DNA of 64,000 nt from an uncultured Bacteroidia bacterium (GTDB lineage: Bacteria; Bacteroidota; Bacteroidia; NS11-12g; UBA955). The position numbers and the translations under genes were made by a program. Of this stretch, positions 36,710 through 46,902 are shown piece after piece (positions within the stretch are counted from its first letter, which is position 1; each line of letters starts with the position of its first letter). Where the stretch lies: the NCBI GenBank assembly GCA_943789135.1, contig CALSSY010000012.1, positions 1 to 64,000 of the forward strand. Reading direction: 5' to 3'. Below the pieces are notes generated by a model. That model worked only from the letters and a program-made list of their open reading frames with translations. It made no database searches and was not told the DNA's origin.

Positions 36710-37903
36710 TTAGCGATTAATTGCGGCTATACCAGGCAACTCTTTTCCTTCGAAATATTCCAATAAGGCGCCACCACCTGTACTTACATAGCTTACGCTG
36801 TTCTCGTAACCAAATTTATATACCGCGGCCGCACTATCTCCTCCACCGATTAAACTAAATGCTCCCATTTTAGTGGCCTCTGCAACTGCCTCTGCAACCG
36901 CTTTGGTACCTTTTTCAAAAGCTTCCATTTCAAAAACGCCCATTGGTCCGTTCCATAAAATCGTTTTACTATTTAATAAAATGCTCTTGAAATGAGAAAT
37001 TGCCTCTGCGCCAATATCCAAACCCATCCAATTATCAGAAATAGCATCACTTGGGGCATTGGCTGTTTGTGCATCCGCTTTGAAAGCATCCGCCATAATG
37101 GAATCCACCGGCAAATGTATTTTTACGCCTTTTGCTTCAGCTTTTTTCATGATTTCAACACAGGTTTCTAAACGGTCTTCCTCGCATAAAGACCCTCCAA
37201 TCTGACCGCCTTGTGATTTGAAAAAAGTATAAGCCATTCCCCCACCAACAATGATATTATCGGCAACATTCAATAAATTCTCTACAATTAAAATTTTATC
37301 TGAAACCTTAGCTCCCCCAACTATTGCGGTAAGGGGGCGTTGTGGTGATTTCATAACTTTTTCCGCATTTTCAATCTCCGCAGCCATTAACATACCGAAC
37401 GATTTTTTATTCGGGAAAAATTGAGCAATCACAGCAGTTGATGCATGTTCACGGTGAGCAGTTCCAAATGCATCATTTACATAAAAAGTACCTAAATCTG
37501 CCAATTTACGGGCAAAGTCAATATCCCCTTTAGTTTCCTCCTTGTAAAATCGCAAATTCTCTAAAACCAAAACAGAACCTGCTTGCAATTGCGCCGCTTT
37601 GGAAACAGCCTCTTCGCCAATACAATCGCATGCAAATTCAACATGAACACTCAATAAATCAGAGACTCTCTTGGTTATGTGTTTCAAAGAAAACGCATCT
37701 TCCGGGCCGTTTTTAGGTCTTCCCAAATGGCTCATTATGATTACCGCCCCACCTGATTTCAAAATATGCTGTATACTCGGTATCGCCGCTCGAATTCTCG
37801 AGTCATCCGTAATTTCGAAATTGGCATCCAATGGTACGTTGAAATCAACGCGCATCACAACTTTCTCGTTCTGGAAATTCAAATCAATTAATTTTGGGCT
37901 CAT
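36710..37903 (-). CDS. pgk: Phosphoglycerate kinase
   Basis: Glycolytic enzyme making ATP from 1,3-bisphosphoglycerate. The 397-residue protein shows MRVDFNVPLD, IIMSHLGRPK, LENLRFYKEE, FVNDAFGTAHREHAS, AIVGGAKVSDKI, the NGPMGVFE and GGGDSAAAV nucleotide motifs and a C-terminal STGGGALLE. It follows glyS by 2 bp on the same strand, so they are co-transcribed. The frame is intact. Confidence 0.97.
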   Translation of the reverse strand: MSPKLIDLNFQNEKVVMRVDFNVPLDANFEITDDSRIRAAIPSIQHILKSGGAVIIMSHLGRPKNGPEDAFSLKHITKRVSDLLSVHVEFACDCIGEEAVSKAAQLQAGSVLVLENLRFYKEETKGDIDFARKLADLGTFYVNDAFGTAHREHASTAVIAQFFPNKKSFGMLMAAEIENAEKVMKSPQRPLTAIVGGAKVSDKILIVENLLNVADNIIVGGGMAYTFFKSQGGQIGGSLCEEDRLETCVEIMKKAEAKGVKIHLPVDSIMADAFKADAQTANAPSDAISDNWMGLDIGAEAISHFKSILLNSKTILWNGPMGVFEMEAFEKGTKAVAEAVAEATKMGAFSLIGGGDSAAAVYKFGYENSVSYVSTGGGALLEYFEGKELPGIAAINR

Positions 37904-37905
37904 AA

Positions 37906-39441
37906 CTATATACTTTTGAGTAGTTTTTTCATAGAAGTTTCGTTTTCAATGATCTCGCGTAAAGAATCAATAGAAACTCGTTTTTGTTCCATTGTATCTC
38001 GGAATCTAATGGTTACGTCGTTTTGAGTTAGGCTTTCATGATCAACGGTAACACAGAAAGGGGTCCCAATAGCATCCATTCTGCGATATCGCTTACCTAT
38101 ACTGTCTTTATCTTCGATGAAGGTATTGAAATCAAACCTTAAATCTTCATAAATTTTCTGTGCCAATTCAGGGAGTCCGTCTTTCTTAACAAGAGGTAAT
38201 ATTGCACATTTGATGGGAGCCAAAGCGGGTGGGATTTTCAATACGGTCCGGGTATCTCCATTAACCTCTTCTTCTTTTAGAGATTCCGACATCACCAAAA
38301 GGAAAAGTCGATCCAAACCAATCGATGTTTCCACTACGTAAGGGATATAACTTTCATTGGCTTCCGCATCAAAATAGCGCAATTTTTTACCGCTAAATTG
38401 TTCGTGTTGCGACAGGTCAAAATCGGTTCTAGAATGGATTCCTTCAACTTCTTTAAATCCAAATGGAAAATCATATTCAATATCGACTGCGGCATTGGCG
38501 TAATGGGCCAACTTCACATGCTCGTGAAATCTTAATTTCGATCCATCAGTACCCAAAACCTTATGCCAACGCAAGCGCCATTGTTTCCAATATTCATACC
38601 ACTCCAATTCCGTACCTGGTTTGCAGAAAAACTGCATTTCCATTTGCTCAAATTCCTTCATTCTCATGATAAATTGACGGGCCACGATTTCATTACGAAA
38701 CGCTTTACCTGTTTGGGCAATTCCAAATGGCAATTTCATTCTTCCCGTTTTTTGAACATTCAAGTAATTCACAAAAATACCTTGAGCGGTTTCTGGCCTT
38801 AAGTACAAGGCATCCTCTCCTCCCTCTAGTGCATTCATCTGAGTGGAATACATCAAGTTAAATTGTCGTACGTCGGTCCAATTTTTTGAACCACTAATGG
38901 GACATACTATGCCCTCACTCTCGATCAATTCTTTGATTTTATTCAATTCGCCAGATTCTAGGGCAACTTTTAGAATCTGATCCATTGCATCTATGCGATT
39001 TTGATATTCCAATACACGTGGATTGGTACTGCGAAATTGAGCTTCATCAAAACTATCACCAAAACGTTTGGCAGCCTTACTCACTTCTTTATCTATTTTC
39101 TGTCGGATTTTTTCTTGATGATCCTCTATCAAAACATCGGCGCGATAACGTTTTTTACTATCCTTGTTGTCAATCATGGGATCGTTGAACCCATCAACGT
39201 GTCCACTTGCTTTCCAGATTTTTGGATGCATAAATATGGAGGAGTCCAGTCCAACGATATTGGCATGAAGTCGCGTCATAGACAGGTACCAAAACTGCCT
39301 CAAATTATTGCGCAATTCAACTCCGTTTTGACCGTAATCGTATACAGCAGCCAAACCACCATAGACATCGCTACTTGGAAATACAAAGCCATACTCTTTG
39401 GCGTGTGAAATGATTTTTTCGAATAAATTATTATCAGACAT
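37906..39441 (-). CDS. glyQS: Glycine--tRNA ligase (single-chain, alpha2 type)
   Basis: Class II synthetase of 511 residues: YGGLAAVYDYGQNGVELRNN at the N-terminus, HPKIWKASGHVDGFNDPM, motif 2 QTGKAFRNEIVARQFIMRM, FEQMEMQFFC, motif 3 VVETSIGLDRL and the C-terminal anticodon domain with RRMDAIGTPFCVTVD. This is the eukaryote/Gram-positive-like dimer type used in Bacteroidota, not the GlyQ/GlyS heterotetramer. It is divergent from the kinase gene at 39524. Confidence 0.96.
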   Translation of the reverse strand: MSDNNLFEKIISHAKEYGFVFPSSDVYGGLAAVYDYGQNGVELRNNLRQFWYLSMTRLHANIVGLDSSIFMHPKIWKASGHVDGFNDPMIDNKDSKKRYRADVLIEDHQEKIRQKIDKEVSKAAKRFGDSFDEAQFRSTNPRVLEYQNRIDAMDQILKVALESGELNKIKELIESEGIVCPISGSKNWTDVRQFNLMYSTQMNALEGGEDALYLRPETAQGIFVNYLNVQKTGRMKLPFGIAQTGKAFRNEIVARQFIMRMKEFEQMEMQFFCKPGTELEWYEYWKQWRLRWHKVLGTDGSKLRFHEHVKLAHYANAAVDIEYDFPFGFKEVEGIHSRTDFDLSQHEQFSGKKLRYFDAEANESYIPYVVETSIGLDRLFLLVMSESLKEEEVNGDTRTVLKIPPALAPIKCAILPLVKKDGLPELAQKIYEDLRFDFNTFIEDKDSIGKRYRRMDAIGTPFCVTVDHESLTQNDVTIRFRDTMEQKRVSIDSLREIIENETSMKKLLKSI

Positions 39442-39481
39442 AAAATGATCGACGCAAAGATAGTTTTTTGTTCTCGAAGCG

Positions 39482-39512
39482 TTTGTACGCCTTGTTAAAA
39501 GTCGTACTTTTG
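39482..39512 (+). promoter_or_regulatory. Promoter of the histidine kinase gene
   Basis: TTTG at 39482-39485 and TACTTTTG at 39505-39512 with a 19-bp spacer fit the Bacteroidota consensus exactly. The ATG is 11 bp downstream. Confidence 0.7.
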
Positions 39513-39523
39513 AGATACTGACT

Positions 39524-40462
39524 ATGTCACTTGCTCAATACATTATCACCCATCCACTAACCTTGGCGGCTTTGAGTTTCGCACTAGGAATTGGAATTTC
39601 AACCTTGGTTTGGAAAGCGCGTAAAAGAAAGGTTTTAAAAAATTTGGAGCGTTTAATAAGTAACGAAGAAGCCGATTATGAGACTACCATAAATCCAAAA
39701 GCCAAAGATATTGAAGATGGTTTTCGAACCCTCTTTGTTGCGCGTAAACAAGAACTACAACGTCTTCAACAATTAGAAACCTACCGTCGTGATTATTTAG
39801 GAAATGTTGCCCATGAGTTAAAAACGCCCCTATTCTCCATTCAAGGCTATATTGATGCTGTGATCGACGATCCTGAAATGAGTCAAAAACAACTTCAAAC
39901 ATTTCTAAAAAAAGCAAATAAAAATGTTGATCGATTGGGCCAATTGGTAAATGACTTAGATGCTATTACGAAATACGAAAGTGGTGTGTTGCACATAGAA
40001 ATGCATCCTTTTAATATTTTAGAGCTCATAAAGGAAGTTATTGAAGAGTTGGAAATTCAAGCCGCTCAAAAAGAAATTCGCATCTTATTCCAATCCAAGA
40101 GTGATAATAATTTAGTCTTTGCGGATCGCAAACGCATACGCCAAGTTTTGGTAAACCTCGGTTATAATTCTATCAAATATGGAATCAACAAAGGCACTAC
40201 AAATTTCAAAATCTTCGACACAGGCACCAAACTTATAATCGAGGTAGTAGATAATGGAATTGGAATCCCACAAGATAGCGTTGGTCGTATTTTCGAACGT
40301 TTTTACCGTGTGGATGCGCACCGAAACCGAGAAACTGGAGGAAGCGGATTGGGACTTAGTATTTGCAAACATATTATTGAAGCACATGGGGAACAAATAA
40401 AAGTCATGAGTACAGTTGGTGCGGGTTCCTCTTTTACTTTTGCCTTATCAAAATCTGTTTAG
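39524..40462 (+). CDS. Sensor histidine kinase (PhoR/HisKA type)
   Basis: The 312-residue protein has one N-terminal membrane helix (residues 12-30) with almost no extracellular part, a linker, HisKA with phospho-acceptor His97 in NVAHELKTPLFS, and a HATPase domain with N-box NLGYNSIKYG (Asn215), G1 DNGIGIP, F-box FERFYRVD and G2 GGSGLGLSICKHI. With no sensing domain outside the membrane it probably senses through the membrane or a partner. In Bacteroidota such PhoR-like kinases usually pair with an OmpR-type regulator, but none is adjacent: pcrA follows 58 bp downstream. Confidence 0.92.
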   Translation: MSLAQYIITHPLTLAALSFALGIGISTLVWKARKRKVLKNLERLISNEEADYETTINPKAKDIEDGFRTLFVARKQELQRLQQLETYRRDYLGNVAHELKTPLFSIQGYIDAVIDDPEMSQKQLQTFLKKANKNVDRLGQLVNDLDAITKYESGVLHIEMHPFNILELIKEVIEELEIQAAQKEIRILFQSKSDNNLVFADRKRIRQVLVNLGYNSIKYGINKGTTNFKIFDTGTKLIIEVVDNGIGIPQDSVGRIFERFYRVDAHRNRETGGSGLGLSICKHIIEAHGEQIKVMSTVGAGSSFTFALSKSV

Positions 40463-40511
40463 TTCGGAAAAATGTTGATATTTTCAACCCTCAGTTAGCC
40501 TCTAGGGTGCG

Positions 40512-40519
40512 TATTTTTG
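40512..40519 (+). promoter_or_regulatory. -7 promoter element (TATTTTTG) in front of pcrA
   Basis: TATTTTTG ends one base before the ATG triplet series at 40521. A message from it would be leaderless; a -33 element is not obvious. Confidence 0.4.
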
Positions 40520-40520
40520 T

Positions 40521-42824
40521 ATGATGATGCAATGGCCCGATCAAAGACCCGCTGATGATATACCTCCGTTTATAGACTCACTTAATCCCAGTCAGAGGGA
40601 AGCCGCTTTGAATACCGATGGGCCCGTAATGATTATTGCAGGTGCAGGATCGGGTAAAACCCGAGTTTTAACCTACCGTATTGCCTACATCATGCACAAG
40701 GGAACTGACCCGTTTAACATTCTTTCCTTAACCTTTACGAATAAGGCAGCAAAAGAAATGCGAACGCGTATCGAAAACCTCGTAGGAGCCGAAGCTAAAA
40801 ATCTTTGGATGGGTACTTTTCACAGTGTTTTTGCTAGAATTTTAAGACAAGAAGCGGAGAAATTGGGTTATCCAAGCAATTTTACTATCTACGATTCAGA
40901 CGACTCCAAGAGTTTGATTAAAACCATTCTTAAGGAGATGCAAATTGATGATAAGGTATACAAACCGTCTTTGGTATTGAGCAGAATTTCCCTGGCTAAA
41001 AACAACCTTATGGGAGCCAAAGACTACCTTCAGAATGAAGAACTAACCAATTCTGATAAAGTTGCAGGCCGACCCAAATTTGGAGAAATATTCAAACAAT
41101 ATACCAGTCGCTGTTTTAAAGCGGGGGCCATGGATTTTGACGATATTTTAGTCAATACCTATTATTTGTTGAATCAACATACCGAAGTGCTCAATAAATG
41201 GCAACATCGTTTTAAATACATCATGGTGGATGAGTATCAGGATACCAACCACGTGCAGTATATGATAACCAAACTGCTCGCAGCGGTCAATCAAAATATA
41301 TGTGTTGTCGGTGACGATGCACAGAGTATCTATGCGTTTCGAGGTGCCAATATTCAGAACATATTGAATTATGAACGCGATTACCCCGATGTAGCCACTT
41401 TCAAATTAGAACAAAATTACAGGAGCACGAAGAATATCGTTAATGCAGCTTCTAGCTTAATTAAACATAACAAGCATCAATTAGACAAAGAAGTATGGAC
41501 TGCTAATGAAGAAGGTGAGAAAATTAAGGTTTCAAGAAATCCATCCGATTCAGACGAAGGTCGCAGAGTTGCCCAATTGATTTTTGAAGATAAACACCAT
41601 TTACACCTACCGAACAAAGCATTTGCCATTCTTTACCGCACCAATGCCCAAAGTCGCTCTATTGAAGAAGCACTAAGGAAACAAGGTATCGAATACCGTA
41701 TTTATGGCGGCATCAGCTTTTACCAAAGAAAAGAGGTTAAAGACATGCTTGCTTACTTGCGCTTGGTCGTTAATCCGCAAGATGAAGAAGCCTTAAAGAG
41801 AATCATCAACTATCCTGTTCGTGGAATTGGCACCACCACCATAACAAGATTGGTTTACCATGCCAATCAACAAAATTGCAGCATTTGGGACATCATAACG
41901 GATATCAGAAAGTATCCCGACATAGGAGCAAGTTCAGCAAAAGTAGAGCAATTTGGAATGCTCATAGATAGCTTTCGAAGTAAAGACAATTCAAAAAATG
42001 CCTATGAAATTGCTGTAGACGTTGCCAAGAGATCGGGCTTGTTAAAAACCTTATTTGAAGATAAATCTCCTGAAGGACTTTCAAAATATGAAAACATCAC
42101 CGAGTTCTTAAATTCAGTTCAAGAATTTGTAGAAGACGATGAAAACGAAGCAGAGAAAACTCTGCCCATGTTTTTAGAGAATGTTGCTTTATACACCGAT
42201 GAAGATCGCACGAATGACCCTAACCGCGATTGTGTTTCCTTAATGACCATTCACGCATCGAAAGGTTTGGAATTCCCCATAGTTCACATCGTAGGTATGG
42301 AAGAGAATTTATTTCCTTCACAGATGGCATTGATGAATCGAAATGAAATTGAAGAAGAACGTCGTTTATTTTATGTAGCGATTACCCGAGCCGAACAGCG
42401 TTTATATCTTAGTTTTGCAACTACTCGATTCCGCCACGGAAATCTGCTGCATTGTGAACCCTCTCGCTTTTTACAAGAAATAGATAATAAATTCTTGGAC
42501 ATGGCTGCCAACAGTATGGCAGCTCCTTCTATGTCGCAGCGGTTTCACAGAGAACCTACGGTTAGTAGTAAACAGCCATTACAAAAACCTAAGGTTTATA
42601 CCACCCCCAGAGCTACTCAACCCTTACCTCCAGCTGATCCCGATTTTAGTCCCGGAGATATCAGTCAACTTGCAACGGGCGACCGGGTTCAACATCAGCG
42701 CTTTGGAATGGGAACAGTGGTCGAAATGGAAGGCGGCGGCGACAATAAAAAGGCAAAGGTATTATTCGACCAAGTCGGGCATAAAACCTTGGTTTTGAAA
42801 TTTGCAAAGATGCGAATTGTCTAA
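40521..42824 (+). CDS. pcrA: UvrD/PcrA-type ATP-dependent DNA helicase
   Basis: Superfamily 1 3'-5' helicase of 767 residues acting in repair and replication. Q-motif LNPSQREAAL, Walker A IIAGAGSGKTRVLTYR, motif Ia LTFTNKAAKEM, motif II VDEYQDTN, motif III GDDAQSIYAFRGA, motif IV NYRSTKNIV, motif V MTIHASKGLEFP and motif VI VAITRAEQRL are all present. The end has a Tudor-like domain, GDRVQHQRFGMGTVV, typical of PcrA, which contacts RNA polymerase in other bacteria. It has three tandem ATGs at the start. Its stop overlaps that of the convergent kinase gene by 2 bp. Confidence 0.96.
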   Translation: MMMQWPDQRPADDIPPFIDSLNPSQREAALNTDGPVMIIAGAGSGKTRVLTYRIAYIMHKGTDPFNILSLTFTNKAAKEMRTRIENLVGAEAKNLWMGTFHSVFARILRQEAEKLGYPSNFTIYDSDDSKSLIKTILKEMQIDDKVYKPSLVLSRISLAKNNLMGAKDYLQNEELTNSDKVAGRPKFGEIFKQYTSRCFKAGAMDFDDILVNTYYLLNQHTEVLNKWQHRFKYIMVDEYQDTNHVQYMITKLLAAVNQNICVVGDDAQSIYAFRGANIQNILNYERDYPDVATFKLEQNYRSTKNIVNAASSLIKHNKHQLDKEVWTANEEGEKIKVSRNPSDSDEGRRVAQLIFEDKHHLHLPNKAFAILYRTNAQSRSIEEALRKQGIEYRIYGGISFYQRKEVKDMLAYLRLVVNPQDEEALKRIINYPVRGIGTTTITRLVYHANQQNCSIWDIITDIRKYPDIGASSAKVEQFGMLIDSFRSKDNSKNAYEIAVDVAKRSGLLKTLFEDKSPEGLSKYENITEFLNSVQEFVEDDENEAEKTLPMFLENVALYTDEDRTNDPNRDCVSLMTIHASKGLEFPIVHIVGMEENLFPSQMALMNRNEIEEERRLFYVAITRAEQRLYLSFATTRFRHGNLLHCEPSRFLQEIDNKFLDMAANSMAAPSMSQRFHREPTVSSKQPLQKPKVYTTPRATQPLPPADPDFSPGDISQLATGDRVQHQRFGMGTVVEMEGGGDNKKAKVLFDQVGHKTLVLKFAKMRIV

Positions 42825-44616
42825 CAGGGTAAATTAAATTCCCATGACACGCCGTTCCTAGGCATACTTGAAATCAATAAAGTTCCACCTAGAATTTGAA
42901 CCCGATTTTTAGCTGACTCTAATCCCAGGCCAGGTAGGATGAGCTTATTATCAAACCCTATTCCATTATCTCTCAAAGAAACCCTAATCCCATCAATGTT
43001 TTCATAAATACTCACCTTTATATGAGTTGCCTTACCATGAGTTACGGCATTTTTAATAAATTCCTGCACTAACCTAAATAGGTGTAATTGAGCAGTTGAA
43101 TCCATCTCGCCACTATTTATATCGGATGAGAATTCATATTCAAATCTATTTAATTCTGATAATTCATGAATCTGTTTTTCGATGTATTCTTGAATTGTAG
43201 ATTTCTCAGTCCAATTGGGATATACACCAATTGAGTATGCCTTAATATCGTTGGCGATGCTTTTTAAATTGGTTTTGAACTTTTCTGTATCGATAAAATC
43301 ATCCCTGAACAAAGACAAGGCCATTGACAATCTATTTAATATATTGTCGTGCAATTCACTCGCAATTTGCTTTCTTTCTTTTTCTTGAACTTCAAACTGA
43401 ATTAGTCGAGCATTTTGTTGTAACAAAGAATTTTTGCGATCGATTTCAATTCTCTTTTGCTTTTGTTTTTAAGGTATAAATACTTAATCCAAGTGCAATT
43501 ACAATAATTTCAAATATCAGAAACCAAACCGCAAAAAAAATGTATTCATTAAAATCCAACTCTTGTAGATTAATCGTTTGGTAAAGGTAAACCACAAAAC
43601 TACCTCCTGAAAAAATCCAGATATATGTCAAATAAGTTAGCTTTTTATATTTCCTGTAATGGGAAATCGGTAAGTATAATTGAATTATAATTAAAATGAC
43701 CACCAAAATCCTCAGCATCAAAATAAATTCCTTCTCTATTCCGACAAAAACATTTTCACCCGTCCAATAATTGTATACATTTAAAACAATACTCCATAAT
43801 AAAAATGCATCCCAAAACCAGGTAATAAACTTGAGTTGCTTTTTCTCGGTTATAATGAATGATACTGAATGCATTCATTGCATAAATCCCTAAAAACGCG
43901 AAGGTTACCCTTATGGTACTGAACTTGCCTTCTAAATCCACTTTAAAATAAAATTTAAAATGTCCGGAAGTAATAGAATAATAAACAAAATAAACAAAAA
44001 TCCAAAGTGCCAAATAGTAATACCGCTTATCACCACTGAAAAGCCATAGAAATACAATTAATATCGTGTACGTAGCGATTAACCCGTATATAACACCAAA
44101 TTTCCTTTCAAGTTTGTTATGATAAAATACGTAGTCGGACGGATCGTGGGTATTAATTTGAATTTGTGGGGAGTTTCCGGGTCTTGAATAGTATACCAAT
44201 AGTCGGTAAGAAGTTTGGGGTTTAAATTCAAAAAGGGTATGACATGTCCGATTGGAATGCGTCCAATTTTTAATGGGCAATTCATCTCCATAATAAAGTA
44301 TGGGCCTTGGTAGTTTACTGTCACCTTCAACCACATATATTTTCAAATAATTAATTTGAAAATCCGGAACCTCCAATATTTTAGAAACGGCTTTTTCGAA
44401 AAAAGGAACTTCGAATAATAAGTAATGATGGGGACTCGTTTCGTCAATCTTATTGGGAAATTGTTCTTTCAATCCTAAGGAATCAAAAATTTCCAAGGCT
44501 CTTGCCGCAGCCAATTCCGTTTTTTGGGGGAAAATACCAAGTCGATGAAGTTTCTCCTTTCCTATCAAAGGATTCATTAAAAAAAACAAGAGCACTATGA
44601 CCCATAATTGCCTCAT
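42821..44616 (-). CDS. Membrane sensor histidine kinase (HisKA_3 type), two frameshifts
   Basis: Three frames in order make one ~597-residue gene. Part 1 (44616 to ~43840): signal peptide, a beta-rich extracytoplasmic domain and membrane helices starting GVIYGLIATYTILIVFLWLF, as in 7TMR-DISM receptors. Part 2 (43874-43446): further helices. Part 3 (43430-42821): coiled coil, ERKQIASELHDNILNRLSM with the phospho-acceptor His, N-box FIKNAVTHG, G1 RDNGIGF and G2 LPGLGLESAKNRVQILGG. The frame changes at about 43840 and 43445 (one extra G in GCAAAAGAGAATT). It overlaps the upstream pseudo-kinase gene (ATGA, 4 bp). It is the likely phosphodonor for the LuxR-type regulator at 46.2 kb. Confidence 0.85.
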
Positions 44617-46235
44617 ATGGACCCATTCAATTCAGAAACATTGGAAGTAAAGCGCCAACCATTTTTATCAGCCTCCATAACAAATGAAAACTCCGCATTC
44701 ATATACCTTAAATAGGTATCCAAATTCATTTGTTTGGCGGCAGATTTTAAAAGTTCAGGATTAACATTTGAATGGTATACGATTTCAAAATACCACAAAT
44801 CTGTTCCTGTTAAAAAGTCAATATTCACAGATAATGGGCCATTTGCTTTTTTCACTAATCTTAGAAAATCGACAAATATTCGATACACCCATAGTCTGAA
44901 TACCTTATGTTGAAAAATGGGCAATTCATTATTGCAGTTCACCTCAAATGCACCAACGCTTTCATCTCCCCATTTTTCTAATTCGCGTAACAAGACATTT
45001 TCAAGAGATAATTGATCAATATACGGAGGGAATAATGTGTAAGAATAATCGCGTAAAGATTTTAAAATATCGGAACTCTTATTGATTATCTCCCCCTTTT
45101 CTATTGTGGAACTATTTAAATCTCCAACTAATTGCCAAACACCATCTAACACGTCACTTTTTAATTCGGACATCATATGTTTCCTTTCAAGCTCCGATGA
45201 ATTAATTTGAATGCGACTAAGGGTCATCTCCATTTGGAGATTTTCATTATTTAACTCTTCGTTTCGGTTAAGTTCCTCTATGATTTGAACCGAAAGGAAA
45301 TAGGCGCAAATCAATAAAAAAGTAAAAAGTAAAAAGTCTGTAATTTCAATGGCAACCCTATTGCCACTGAAACTTAAAACCAACCAACCGAGCCAAAATA
45401 AGGGCAACCCAATTTTTATCAAATTTCGAAATTCCATTTTGAATCCATTCAAATTGGAAATAAGAAACACATATAAATATCCATAATAGAGAGATAAGAG
45501 GACTACCTCAATAATGGTTAACATAATACCAAGCTCAAAAAATAACTGCCCGATTAACAAAAAAGAAATAGCTATTAAAACAGACTTATTTAGAAAAACC
45601 CACGAAGGAGTTTGAAAATCATAATTTTTCAATTGGTTGTGCAACAAATGAGCTACTAGAATCAACATCCACAGCATAAAAACAGTCAAAGATTCTACAC
45701 TAAAAAAACGCTCTAGAAGTGCAAAATTCACTTGTATAAGTATAAATATCAATACGCAAGAAGCCAGAAAATTATAAAAAAACAGTATAGAAATCCGGGC
45801 AATTAATGCAACAAAAAGCGATAACAACAGCAGTAATAAGATCCCACCAACGAGTAAAGTCATGCGAAACAAATGAGGTTCGTATGACTTGAAATAATCA
45901 AAATAACTCGTAAAACTTTTGATTTGAATGTCTGATTTGAAACTATAAATCTTGGGCTTGTATACGCGAACTTTCATGCTCCTTGAATCGAACAGTTTCT
46001 CTGGTATTAAAATGAATAACTCACAACTATTAAGAAATTCATAAGAAATAGTTTCAGCCTTGTCATTTGCAAAAACACGTATAGAATCCAATGCGTATAC
46101 ATTGGAAACGATCATTATTTTGGAATTCACTTCAAGTGAGAAATCTTGATATGCTTTGTTTTTATCGAGAGCTTGCGAAAAAACGGGTAGTTTTAATATA
46201 AAAAGACCTAAAAAAAGTATCCACCGCGCACGCAT
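44613..46235 (-). CDS. Degenerate sensor histidine kinase (pseudo-kinase)
   Basis: An intact 540-residue frame. A signal peptide (cleaved near VFSQA, residue 21) and a ~100-residue extracytoplasmic domain are followed by about seven membrane helices (125-320), a coiled coil and a C-terminal domain collinear with the next gene's kinase. The DHp line reads ERKHMMSELKSDVL: Lys359-Ser360 replace the His-Asp pair of SELHDN. The N-box line reads FVDFLRLVKKANG, Leu460 in place of Asn. The G1 box is absent (WYFEIVYHSN) and no G2 is seen. So it can neither be phosphorylated at the usual site nor bind ATP in the usual way. Tight linkage (4-bp overlap with the active-looking kinase, 13 bp from the regulator) suggests it is a sensor or allosteric partner in the same pathway. 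Confidence 0.8.
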   Translation of the reverse strand: MRARWILFLGLFILKLPVFSQALDKNKAYQDFSLEVNSKIMIVSNVYALDSIRVFANDKAETISYEFLNSCELFILIPEKLFDSRSMKVRVYKPKIYSFKSDIQIKSFTSYFDYFKSYEPHLFRMTLLVGGILLLLLLSLFVALIARISILFFYNFLASCVLIFILIQVNFALLERFFSVESLTVFMLWMLILVAHLLHNQLKNYDFQTPSWVFLNKSVLIAISFLLIGQLFFELGIMLTIIEVVLLSLYYGYLYVFLISNLNGFKMEFRNLIKIGLPLFWLGWLVLSFSGNRVAIEITDFLLFTFLLICAYFLSVQIIEELNRNEELNNENLQMEMTLSRIQINSSELERKHMMSELKSDVLDGVWQLVGDLNSSTIEKGEIINKSSDILKSLRDYSYTLFPPYIDQLSLENVLLRELEKWGDESVGAFEVNCNNELPIFQHKVFRLWVYRIFVDFLRLVKKANGPLSVNIDFLTGTDLWYFEIVYHSNVNPELLKSAAKQMNLDTYLRYMNAEFSFVMEADKNGWRFTSNVSELNGSI

Positions 46236-46248
46236 CAGCCAAATATAT

Positions 46249-46902
46249 TCAGATAAAATTAAAATCCATGGCTATGCGCATTAACTCATTGGTACTATTG
46301 ATATCAAATTTCCTGAAAATGTTCTTCTTGTGGGTTTCAAATGTATAAATACTGATATGCAATTTATCCGCACATTCTTTAGAATTTTCACCTGTTAATA
46401 TCATAGACATAACCTCCAATTCTCTTTTAGTTAAACCTTTTTTTGCCTCCAAAATTGACTCAATCTTTTTCCGAGAATTTTCATCACGAGAAATCGCAGG
46501 ATAACAGATAAAACTCCTAGGCTCAACTTCGTGAATAATAGACAACATAACACTCGCCGGAACTTCTTTAGATAAACAAGCCTGAAATCCATACTTTTCA
46601 GCTTGAAACACCAAATATTTGTCTACGTACGACGAAAATAGAATCCATCGGTAAAGCGATTTATCTTTGACTTTATTGATCAAATCGAGTCCGTTCTCAT
46701 TTTTGCCTAAATGCGCATCAACAACAATTACATCCGGTCTTGTAGCCGCCGTTTCTAAAAAAGAAATCATTGTAGCACCATCGTGAAAAATCCCAGTTAT
46801 ATGAATGTTCTCACTTTGATTAAAAATCAAACGTAAACCTTCTAATACAACCTGATGATCATCGCAAATAACCACGTTGATTTGATTGTTTTTTTCTTTC
46901 AT
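46249..46902 (-). CDS. LuxR/NarL-family response regulator
   Basis: The 217-residue protein has a receiver domain (VVICDDHQVVLEGLR acidic pair, VIVVDAHL with the phospho-Asp at about residue 62, Ser in ILFSSYV, Lys in LSKEV) and a C-terminal LuxR HTH (GLTKRELEVMSMILTGENSKECADKLHIS, then ETHKKNIFRKF). It is the first gene of the regulator/pseudo-kinase/kinase unit. Targets unknown. A 361-bp non-coding gap separates it from divergent rpsP. Confidence 0.92.
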   Translation of the reverse strand: MKEKNNQINVVICDDHQVVLEGLRLIFNQSENIHITGIFHDGATMISFLETAATRPDVIVVDAHLGKNENGLDLINKVKDKSLYRWILFSSYVDKYLVFQAEKYGFQACLSKEVPASVMLSIIHEVEPRSFICYPAISRDENSRKKIESILEAKKGLTKRELEVMSMILTGENSKECADKLHISIYTFETHKKNIFRKFDINSTNELMRIAMDFNFI

